Positions 6,258 to 12,723 of a stretch of 20,452 bases of DNA are shown here, piece after piece (the first letter of the stretch is position 1; every line of letters starts with the position of its first letter). This DNA comes from CALKHQ01 sp050329975 (GTDB lineage Bacteria; Pseudomonadota; Alphaproteobacteria; CALKHQ01). The notes under the pieces were generated by a model, which worked only from the letters and a program-made list of their open reading frames with translations, was not told the DNA's origin and did not search any database. The translations under genes and the position numbers were made by a program. The stretch lies in contig JBHJOG010000081.1 of the NCBI GenBank assembly GCA_050329975.1, forward strand, positions 1-20,452. Reading direction: 5' to 3'.

Positions 6258-8731
6258 GGCTCGGAGCGGCTGACGATGCCGCGCCCGCCGTCGACGGTCA
6301 CCAGGTCGCCGGTGGCGAGCCAGTCGGTGGCGCCCTTGACGCCGACGACGCAAGGGATGCCGAGCTCGCGGGCGACGATGGCGGAGTGGGAGAGCAGGCT
6401 GCCGCGTTCGACCACCACGGCGGCGGCGCTGGCGAACTGGGCGATCCAGCCCGGATCGGTGTGGCGGGCGACCAGGATCTCGCCCGGCTGCACCACTTCG
6501 CGCTTCGGATCGCGGACTACCCGCACCGGCCCGCAGGCGATGCCCGAGCAGCAGGCGAGCCCGTTGCGGCTGTCGCCTGTCGCCGTCTCCGTTGCCGGCG
6601 TTGCGTCGGCATGGCGTGCTGCGACAGCGATGCCGCGCAGGTGCAGGCGCTCCGGCGGGTCGGGCAGGGTGGCGAAGCGGGCCATCTCCGCCTTGCGCAG
6701 CGCCGTGATGCCCCGCAGGTCCTCGCTGACCTGGCCACCCTCGATCGCACCCAGCACCTCGTCGACGGTGAGCAGGAAGATGTCGTCCGGATCGGCGAGC
6801 AGGCCGAGGGCGTGGAACTGCCGACCGATGGCGCGGAAGATGCGACGGACCCGGCCGAACAGGCGGGTTCGCTCGAAGCGCAGGTTCTCCCGGTCGCGGA
6901 CCCGTCGCTTCGACCAGCCGAGCAGCCGCCAGGCGAGCCAGCGGCGCAGCGGCCGGCGGCGGAACAGGGCGTTCAGGCGAGCCTGGGTTTCGTCGGGCCC
7001 GGACTCCATCCGGGAAGGCGGCGGAGAGATGGTCCTGGAGGCGGCAGCGATCGCATGGAGAATGGGTGCGGGGTCGTCGGTGAGCGGGGTGCTCTCCAGC
7101 TTGAGTTCCTCGGTACAGCGGTCGCCGAAGCGCGCGAGGTAGCTGCGCAGGGTGACGGCGAGCGGGGTGGCGCCGACCACGACCGACGGGTCGCCGCGGC
7201 GGCAGGCGTCGAGGAGCTCGGGGTCGTCGTGCAGCAACAGGCCCATCTGGCGGACCAGACGGGCGGGCTCGGCGGAGACAATGTCGGACTGACCGATCAG
7301 TACGTCGCCGTGCAGCGCGACGCCCGCCGCGCCGGCCCATTTTTCCAGCAGCCGGCGGGAGGCGCCGAACGCGATCATGCAGATCAGGTCGTTGACCAGC
7401 GGCGCGTCCCAGCGCTCGAGCAGGGCCGCTTCCAGCTTGCGGTACTCGGCGGCGAGTGCGGTCGGCGGCAGGGTGTCGAGCCGGGCCGGGTCGTCGGCGA
7501 GCGCGACGTCGAGCCGGGCCTGGAAGGCGCGGATGGTGCGCGGCAGCCGGTGCGCGTGACGGACGAGTCCGAAGCCGACGCGGCCGATGCGGAGCCACTC
7601 GCCAATCCGGGCAAGGCCCCGGGCGGGCGGCGGGGCGAGCGAGTCGGCGAGGTCAGCCGGCAGCGCCTCGGCCACCCCCATCATGGTCTCCATGTAGCCG
7701 CGGTTGAGCCGGAAACCGGGCAGCAGGGCCAGGATGCGGTACCAGTTGAGCAGGTTGTAGTAGACGCGACCGTGGGTGCGGGCGAGCAGGTTGTCGAACG
7801 TCACGGCCTGGGCGCCGATCATGGCCTCAGGCACGCCGAGCAGGCCGGACAGGACGCGGTAGACATGGGCGTAGACATGGCGGGCGAAACTGAACGTCAG
7901 CGGAGCCACCACGCCAGGGTAGCTCTCGACGATGTTGGAGTTGTCGAGGATGAGCAGGCTGTCGTCGTCGAGCGGCGGGGAAGTGCCGAGGGTGGTGATC
8001 GGACGGGCCTGCAGCAGGTAGAGCCGATCGCCCTCGAATGCCCATTCGATGTCCTGCGGGGAGCCTGCGACTGCCTCGACCCGGAGCGCGAGTGCCGCCA
8101 CCGCGGCCGCGTCGCCGGCGGTCAGGGCCGGTTGGTCCGCCGGGCGCGCGATATGGGCCTGCAGCGTCGCCCGAGCCACCCGCCACAGCTCGCCGTCGAC
8201 CTCGCCGCCGACCAGGCGATCGGCCAGCCCGGCGACGGCATCGACCAGCACCTCGTCGCGGGCGCCGGTGACCGGATCGGCGCTGAAGGCGACGCCGGCC
8301 ACGCGCGCCCGTACCATCCGCTGCACGATGACGGCCGGCGTGATTCCGCCGCCGAGGCCGCGGGCATTGCGATAGCCGGCGACCGAGTCCGTGAGGCCGG
8401 AGGCGCGGACCTGGGCGATGGCGTCGGGCACGCCGGTCGACGGCACTTCGAGCAGGCTGAGGAACTGGCCGGCATGGGAATCCCGTGCGCCGTCCTCGCC
8501 GGCCCCTGAAGAGCGGACGGCAAACGGTCCTTCCCCAAGCCCCGCCAGCGCTTCGTCCAGTGCGGGGCCGTCGTTGTCGACCGGCCCGTCGTCGGTCGAT
8601 GGCGGCGGCACCACAAACCAGGGCGGCACGTCGAAACCGGCAGATCCCAGCCGCGCGAGGGCAGCCGCCTTGCCGCCGACGATGGCAGGATCGGTCGCCG
8701 CCGCCGGCTGACGGATGAGACTGTCGCTCAT
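6254..8731 (-). CDS. PEP/pyruvate-binding dikinase-like protein (PEP synthase / rifampin phosphotransferase family)
   Basis: This 825-residue protein has the layout of the PEP-synthase/rifampin-phosphotransferase group. An ATP-grasp-like nucleotide-binding part occupies roughly residues 10-250, with AVRSSGAGEDG (71-81), AGVAFSADPVTG (145-156) and PQDIEWAFEGDRLYLLQARP (225-244). A long, mainly helical middle region (about 260-720) carries no pyruvate-type TIM barrel. The C-terminal phosphohistidine swivel domain contains SLLSHSAIVARELGIP (778-793), with His782 as the expected phosphate carrier. This three-part arrangement resembles rifampin phosphotransferase, which uses ATP to phosphorylate a hydroxyl with release of AMP and phosphate, more than true PEP synthase, which has a C-terminal PEP-binding barrel. 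I infer a small-molecule or lipid kinase of unknown substrate. The ATG at 8731 overlaps the UbiA stop by 4 nt. The frame is open far upstream, but that part is antisense-type translation of the UbiA gene. Confidence 0.85.
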   Translation of the reverse strand: MSDSLIRQPAAATDPAIVGGKAAALARLGSAGFDVPPWFVVPPPSTDDGPVDNDGPALDEALAGLGEGPFAVRSSGAGEDGARDSHAGQFLSLLEVPSTGVPDAIAQVRASGLTDSVAGYRNARGLGGGITPAVIVQRMVRARVAGVAFSADPVTGARDEVLVDAVAGLADRLVGGEVDGELWRVARATLQAHIARPADQPALTAGDAAAVAALALRVEAVAGSPQDIEWAFEGDRLYLLQARPITTLGTSPPLDDDSLLILDNSNIVESYPGVVAPLTFSFARHVYAHVYRVLSGLLGVPEAMIGAQAVTFDNLLARTHGRVYYNLLNWYRILALLPGFRLNRGYMETMMGVAEALPADLADSLAPPPARGLARIGEWLRIGRVGFGLVRHAHRLPRTIRAFQARLDVALADDPARLDTLPPTALAAEYRKLEAALLERWDAPLVNDLICMIAFGASRRLLEKWAGAAGVALHGDVLIGQSDIVSAEPARLVRQMGLLLHDDPELLDACRRGDPSVVVGATPLAVTLRSYLARFGDRCTEELKLESTPLTDDPAPILHAIAAASRTISPPPSRMESGPDETQARLNALFRRRPLRRWLAWRLLGWSKRRVRDRENLRFERTRLFGRVRRIFRAIGRQFHALGLLADPDDIFLLTVDEVLGAIEGGQVSEDLRGITALRKAEMARFATLPDPPERLHLRGIAVAARHADATPATETATGDSRNGLACCSGIACGPVRVVRDPKREVVQPGEILVARHTDPGWIAQFASAAAVVVERGSLLSHSAIVARELGIPCVVGVKGATDWLATGDLVTVDGGRGIVSRSEP

Positions 8732-9693
8732 GCCGCGGGCATCGCCATCCAGGACGCAATGCCGAGGATCAGATAGCTCGCCAGCACCCAGAGCGCGGCC
8801 GCAATCGACAGCCTCTTCCGCCGAGCCAGGCTGGGCGCGCGCTGGAAGCGCAGCCCGGCAGCGGCGGCGAACATCAGGATCGCGGCGAGCCCGGCGGCAA
8901 GCAGGGCTTCGGCAACCGGGGTGACGCCGGCTGAGCCGGCGACGACGCCGATCAGGGACAGCGCCGTGCACACGCCGGCGCCGCCCAGCGACAACAGCCA
9001 GGCGCCGGCGGCCCGGCTGGACCCCCAGAGGCTCGAGTAGGTCTCGACGCCCTCGCGCTCTTCCTCCGGTGCCCAGGTCTTGCGTCCGATCTCGAGCACG
9101 CAGCCGTTGGCGAAGGCCAAAGCGAGGAAGGGCAGGACCCAGTCCGGTGGTGGAAGCCCGGCCTGGACCCAGACGCAGCCGGTCACCAGCAGGGCGATCA
9201 GCGGCATGATCGCCATGTGCGAGACCAGATACAGGACCGGGCGTGCACGCAGCCGGCGCCCCGCGCCGAATTCCACGGTCATCAGCCCGATCCATGCCCA
9301 GGCCATGACCAGCAGGCCGGCGACCAGCGGCGCCAGGCTCAGTGCCAGGACCAGTTCGGCCACAGCGGAACCGGCGGCGATGCCGGCAAGCAGGCGCAGG
9401 CTGACGAGCCCCCGAGGCACCGGCCGTTCCGGCCGGAACCGGCGGTCGTCCTCGGCGTCCTTGAACTCGTCGGCGATGCGGAGTTGGAGGAACAGCAGCA
9501 AGCTCAGGGCAAAGGCGACGACGAATGTCCAGGCGGAGGGCAGCCCCGAACCGATGACGCGCGCGGTCACCAGCACGCCGGAAACGGCGAACAGCGCCAC
9601 CGCCGGTCCATGCTGGGCGAGCGGAAACCGCTCGGCCTGATAGATCCACAGTCGGTGCGCCAGGGTCCGGGCCCTGTCTCCAGAGTGGATCAT
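8728..9693 (-). CDS. UbiA-family membrane prenyltransferase
   Basis: This 321-residue polytopic membrane protein has about eight or nine hydrophobic segments. UbiA enzymes attach a prenyl diphosphate to an aromatic ring, glycerol phosphate or similar acceptor using two magnesium-binding acidic motifs. The first is seen as DEFKDAEDD (75-83), equivalent to NDxxDxxxD with Asn-Asp replaced by Asp-Glu, followed by RPERPVPRG (87-95). The second is unusual: the Asp-rich DxxxD motif is replaced by a glutamate-rich stretch, EIGRK (201-205) then APEEEREGVETY (208-219). The RPERPVPRG and EIGRK segments suggest a distinct bacterial UbiA subgroup rather than the ubiquinone enzyme itself. The ATG at 9693 overlaps the reductase stop by 4 nt. 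No prenyl diphosphate synthase lies in the window, so the donor must be made elsewhere. Confidence 0.87.
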   Translation of the reverse strand: MIHSGDRARTLAHRLWIYQAERFPLAQHGPAVALFAVSGVLVTARVIGSGLPSAWTFVVAFALSLLLFLQLRIADEFKDAEDDRRFRPERPVPRGLVSLRLLAGIAAGSAVAELVLALSLAPLVAGLLVMAWAWIGLMTVEFGAGRRLRARPVLYLVSHMAIMPLIALLVTGCVWVQAGLPPPDWVLPFLALAFANGCVLEIGRKTWAPEEEREGVETYSSLWGSSRAAGAWLLSLGGAGVCTALSLIGVVAGSAGVTPVAEALLAAGLAAILMFAAAAGLRFQRAPSLARRKRLSIAAALWVLASYLILGIASWMAMPAA

Positions 9694-10973
9694 CGCCGGT
9701 CGCGAGCCAGCCGGCCGTGGGCGGCGCCGAACTCGCCGGCGGCGAGCGCACCGATGATCGAGACCTCGCCGGCGAGGCAGAGGCCGGCTGCGACCTCGGC
9801 GAGCGCCTGGGCGTTGCCGGCCCCTTGCAAGCCGAGGATGCGCAGGCCGACCGACTGGGCGGGCAACCCGGTGCCGCCGCCGACGGTGCCGAGCATCAGG
9901 CTCGGCAGGGTCACCGAGACGTGGAGGTCGGTACCGTGGATTTCCATCCGGGTGATGCCGACGCTGGATTCGGCGACGCAGGCGACGTCCTGGCCGGTGG
10001 CGAGGTAGAGGGCGGCGATGCCGTTGGCGTAGTGGCCGTGGACGCCGAGCGTGCCGCTCATCACCCCGGCCAGGGCCGACATCCGCCAATAGTCGTGCAT
10101 CCGCTCGACGGACGTGTGCAGGTGCTGCTCGACCAGGGGGCCGGGGAGGCGGATCTCTGCCGTCGCCGAGCGGCCACGGCCCATCAGGAAGGCGAGCGCC
10201 GACGCCTTCTTGTCGCCGGAGAGGTTGGCCTCGACGAACCAGTAGCGCGGCTGGTGCGGGCATTCGGCGAGCAGCGCCCGGCACAGCGCCTCGGTGGCGA
10301 TGGTCACCATATTCTGGCCCGCCGCATCGCCGGTGGAATAGCGGCAGATCAGGTAGACGTGGTTGCCCTCGACATGCGGGGTCAGGTCGGTGAGCTTGCC
10401 GTGTCGGGTGGTGGCCTCGGCTGCGGTCTTCAGCATCTCGAAATGGCGTGCCGCCCAGGCGGCGAACAGGCCGGCGGTGGCCAGCGTGTCGAAGGCGAAC
10501 CCTGGCGCCCGCTGCACGCCCTCGTTCAGCACCGCCGCCGAGACGCCGCCGGCGGCCGAAACCAGGCCTGCGCCGCGGCCGTAGGATGCGACCAGCGTCG
10601 CCTCCGAGGTTGCCAGCGGCACATAGTAGTCGCCCTCGGCATGGATGCCGTTGATCCGCAGCGGGCCGATCACGCCGACCGGCAGCTTCAGGGTGCCGAT
10701 CATGTTCTCGATGTTGGCGGCATAGGCTGCGAGGGCGGCCATCGTCTCGGGGTCGGCGAGCAGACGCTTGTCGTCCTCTGACGCGTGGGTCTCGGCGAGC
10801 AAGGTACGCCAGGCGGCGGAGAGCGCGGTGGCCGTCACGCGCTTGGTCGGCCGGATCCGCGGCTTCAGCGGGCTGACCGTGTCAGGCGCAAGCCGCCGGT
10901 GCGCGCCGTCCGCGTCCAGCCGCTGGCTGAGCCGCTGGATATAGTCCTGGATATCCGCCCGCGTTGTCGGCAC
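9690..10973 (-). CDS. Hydroxymethylglutaryl-CoA reductase-like enzyme
   Basis: The HMG-CoA reductase family converts HMG-CoA to mevalonate using two NAD(P)H, a two-step thioester-to-alcohol reduction. Numbering from the GTG at 10973 (427 residues), the protein shows ENMIG (89-93), the catalytic Glu124 in ATSEATLVAS, DAAGQNM (216-222), the catalytic Lys255 in SGDKK, the catalytic Asp329 in ATGQD, GTVGGGTG (362-369) and the C-terminal catalytic His419. All four catalytic positions are kept. The motifs fit class I (archaeal/eukaryotic-type) better than the class II MvaA of Pseudomonas. The start is uncertain: an in-frame ATG at 11030 adds 19 residues, but that extension is poor in G/C-ending codons and has an RBS-like GGGA abutting the ATG, while GAGGCGG precedes the GTG. 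No other mevalonate-pathway gene is in the window, so the substrate may be HMG-CoA or another acyl-CoA. It is the first gene of the seven-gene operon. Confidence 0.9.
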   Translation of the reverse strand: MPTTRADIQDYIQRLSQRLDADGAHRRLAPDTVSPLKPRIRPTKRVTATALSAAWRTLLAETHASEDDKRLLADPETMAALAAYAANIENMIGTLKLPVGVIGPLRINGIHAEGDYYVPLATSEATLVASYGRGAGLVSAAGGVSAAVLNEGVQRAPGFAFDTLATAGLFAAWAARHFEMLKTAAEATTRHGKLTDLTPHVEGNHVYLICRYSTGDAAGQNMVTIATEALCRALLAECPHQPRYWFVEANLSGDKKASALAFLMGRGRSATAEIRLPGPLVEQHLHTSVERMHDYWRMSALAGVMSGTLGVHGHYANGIAALYLATGQDVACVAESSVGITRMEIHGTDLHVSVTLPSLMLGTVGGGTGLPAQSVGLRILGLQGAGNAQALAEVAAGLCLAGEVSIIGALAAGEFGAAHGRLARDRR

Positions 10974-11041
10974 GTCCGCCTCGCATTCGACTCGACGGCA
11001 AAGGGTATCGCGACAACGAACAGTGCGCATTCCCTAGCCGT

Positions 11042-11084
11042 CGCCGCGCCCGCAGTGAAGGCGAATAACGGCGAAAGCGCGGCG
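11042..11084. repeat. Inverted repeat in the gap between the MBL-fold gene and the reductase gene
   Basis: CGCCGCGC (11042-11049) pairs perfectly with GCGCGGCG (11077-11084) across 27 nt. The spacer and right arm include two copies of GGCGAA exactly 10 nt apart (11060-11065 and 11070-11075). It lies just past the stop of the MBL-fold gene in the reading direction and upstream of the reductase operon. It could be a weak terminator without a U-tract, or an operator. In DNA this GC-rich, chance pairing is quite possible. Confidence 0.3.
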
Positions 11085-11088
11085 GGGG

Positions 11089-11874
11089 TCAGCCGTCTCC
11101 GAGGACGCGAATCGTGCGGTGGGGCATGGTGAGGCGGGAGACGGTGGTCTCGTGGTCCTCGATGATCTCGACGGCAAAGCCCTCGGCCTCGAGCAGGGCG
11201 AGCAGATTGCTGAGCCGCCCGGTGCCGAAATAATGCATCGGGATCACCAGCGACGGCCCGATCTGGCCGATGACCTCGACCAGCAAGTCGTGGGAGAGCG
11301 TGTAGCCACCGTCCGCAGGCGCCAGCAGCACGTCGATCTTCCCGAGTTCGCCGAGGTGAACATCGGTGAGTGTGTGGTGCAGATGGCCGAGATGCGCGAT
11401 GCACAGGCCGTCGACCTCGAATACGAAGATCGAGTTTCCGTTGATGCGGGTGCCGCCGACATCGCGGACGTTGGTCGGCACATTCCAGATTCGCAGGTCC
11501 TCGATCGTCACATCGTGGGTGACCATGAGACCCTCGGTCGCCCAGCCTCGCAGGACGTGGGTAATGGCGGGGTCCGGGAAGTCGGTGTAATGGCTGCGGT
11601 GGGCGTTGTTCATGGTGACCGCGTCAGGCACCGTCTCCAGGGCGTAGCCGGCATAGTCGGTGACGGCGCTGGCGCCGCCCGACGTTTCGATCAGGAAGCT
11701 CGAATGGCCGAGGAAGGTCAGCCGCACCGTCCCCGGGTCGGGCAGTGCCGCCGGCATGACACGTGCGGGTGCTTCTGCAATCGGCAAGCACTTCGCGGCT
11801 GCCTGGGCCACCGGCAGGACCGCCGCTGCGATGGCCGCCAGCGCGAGGCGGGCGAGGCGCGGATGCGATGCCAT
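11089..11874 (-). CDS. Exported metallo-beta-lactamase-fold hydrolase, UlaG-like
   Basis: This 261-residue protein begins with a signal peptide (Arg near the N-terminus, hydrophobic run 9-21, AQAAA cleavage region near 23-27), so it is probably periplasmic. The rest is a metallo-beta-lactamase fold of the UlaG/lactonase-like type: LTFLGHSSFLIET (52-64), a metal-motif region NNAHRSHYTD (89-98), HLGHLHH (161-167), LLAPADGG (183-190) and VIPMHYFG (210-217). In canonical members the second element reads HxHxDH. Here the first His is Asn90 and the Asp is Ser94, leaving His92 and His95, so metal binding is altered or the activity differs. The ATG at 11874 follows a good ribosome binding site (GGAGG, complement of 11883-11887, 8-nt spacing). 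It lies downstream of the TetR gene and upstream of the reductase operon, and may be co-transcribed with either. The substrate is unknown. Confidence 0.82.
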   Translation of the reverse strand: MASHPRLARLALAAIAAAVLPVAQAAAKCLPIAEAPARVMPAALPDPGTVRLTFLGHSSFLIETSGGASAVTDYAGYALETVPDAVTMNNAHRSHYTDFPDPAITHVLRGWATEGLMVTHDVTIEDLRIWNVPTNVRDVGGTRINGNSIFVFEVDGLCIAHLGHLHHTLTDVHLGELGKIDVLLAPADGGYTLSHDLLVEVIGQIGPSLVIPMHYFGTGRLSNLLALLEAEGFAVEIIEDHETTVSRLTMPHRTIRVLGDG

Positions 11875-11957
11875 GGCGCAATCCTCCGATGAACGCGGTA
11901 GCCGAAGTGTGCAGCCGGCACGCCAGCCTGGCTATTGTCTCTCCATCACATCTTCGT

Positions 11958-11982
11958 GCCCGGCCGCGGTCACCGGCCGGGC
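11958..11982 (-). terminator. GC-rich hairpin spanning the tetR stop codon (possible terminator)
   Basis: GCCCGGCCG (11958-11966) and CGGCCGGGC (11974-11982) are perfectly complementary with a 7-nt loop that contains the TGA stop of the TetR gene (11970-11972). The stem is 9 bp, all G/C. No run of T follows in the transcribed direction, so it is not a classic intrinsic terminator. It may slow decay or transcription into the MBL-fold gene. Confidence 0.35.
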
Positions 11983-12650
11983 GTCTCGAGGAAGGCGAGC
12001 ACGACGCCGATGATATGGGCGCGCCAGGCAGCGACAGCTTCGGTCGAGAGCAGGAAGCGGTCGAAAATGGTCTGCAGCGTCGCCGAGTTCGAGAGGTAGA
12101 AATAGGCGAGCGAGGCGATGGTGATGTAGAGCAGCACCGGGTTAACCCGCCGCGCGAACACGCCGTCGCGGTTGCCGTGGTCGACGAGGCGTTCGAGCAC
12201 GCCGACCAGCGGCGAATGCATCGATTTGATTCTCGCTGACCCCTTCACGTGCACCGCCCCGTGAATGTTCTCGTCGTTGAGCAGCCGGATGAACTGCGGG
12301 TTGGCGATGAAATAGTCGAGGGTGAAGTTGATCAGCCCGACCATGGCGTCGCGCGGTGAGAGATTCTCCAGGTCGAGCGCCGCTTCCTCGCCGCGAATCT
12401 TGGCGTAGCACTCTTCCAGCACTGCGACGTAGAGGTCCTCCTTGCCGCCGAAATAGTGATAGATCATCGCCTTGTTGGCGCGTGCGCGCTCGGCGATGGC
12501 ACCGACGCGGGCGCCACCGAGGCCCAAGCGGGCGAACTCGGCCTCGGCGGCCTCCAGGATTCTGGCGCGTGTCTGGTCGGCGTTCCTGCGCGGCCGCTGG
12601 TCGAGCGCATCGTGGTCGGTGGCGGGGCCGGTGGTCGCGTTTTCGGTCAT
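11970..12650 (-). CDS. TetR-family transcriptional regulator
   Basis: This 226-residue regulator has a standard TetR helix-turn-helix at about residues 22-70: TRARILEAAEAEFARLGLGG, then VGAIAERARANKAMIYHYFGGKEDLY, with the conserved YHYFxxKEDLY recognition segment. The C-terminal ligand-binding domain is helical and contains NPQFIRLLNDENIHG, a pattern seen in RutR-like TetR regulators. Such proteins usually repress a nearby operon and are released by a small ligand. The ATG at 12650 was chosen because residues upstream of it (to 12743) overlap the end of tctA and have no family similarity; no strong RBS is present. It lies 73 bp downstream of tctA and may be co-transcribed with the transporter operon. 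Its targets could be the TctABC/oxidoreductase block, the reductase operon or both; nothing in the sequence decides this. Confidence 0.88.
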   Translation of the reverse strand: MTENATTGPATDHDALDQRPRRNADQTRARILEAAEAEFARLGLGGARVGAIAERARANKAMIYHYFGGKEDLYVAVLEECYAKIRGEEAALDLENLSPRDAMVGLINFTLDYFIANPQFIRLLNDENIHGAVHVKGSARIKSMHSPLVGVLERLVDHGNRDGVFARRVNPVLLYITIASLAYFYLSNSATLQTIFDRFLLSTEAVAAWRAHIIGVVLAFLETPGR

Positions 12651-12660
12651 CGGGCCCGGT

Positions 12661-12686
12661 ATTGCTGAGGAGGCTGTCCCAGCAAT
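12661..12686. promoter_or_regulatory. Inverted repeat just upstream of the tetR start
   Basis: ATTGCTG (12661-12667) and CAGCAAT (12680-12686) are perfect inverted arms separated by 12 nt. The repeat sits 10 bp before the tetR start codon, where an autoregulatory operator or a leader hairpin would be expected. It is less GC-rich than its surroundings, which argues mildly against chance. No second copy was found in the other promoter regions inspected. Confidence 0.35.
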
Positions 12687-12723
12687 TCCACATGTCCGCG
12701 GCGATGTCCACGTGCCGCCGGCA

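Noticed and set aside
4983..7142. Open frame of 719 codons on the plus strand opposite the DUF3419 and dikinase-like genes
   Set aside because: Antisense to two well-supported genes; no family features.
6119..8509. Open frame of 796 codons on the plus strand opposite the dikinase-like gene
   Set aside because: Same reason: a mirror of codon bias, low-complexity composition, no recognisable domain or RBS.
6254..9751. Possibility that the dikinase-like protein is a 1165-residue fusion using an upstream start
   Set aside because: The extra N-terminal 340 codons are an out-of-frame reading of the UbiA gene and are Arg/Pro-rich. The ATG at 8731 overlaps the UbiA stop exactly as at the other junctions.
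9690..10973. Class II (MvaA-type) HMG-CoA reductase assignment
   Set aside because: The C-terminal catalytic His, GTVGGGTG and ENMIG motifs fit class I better, although the distance to either class was not measured.
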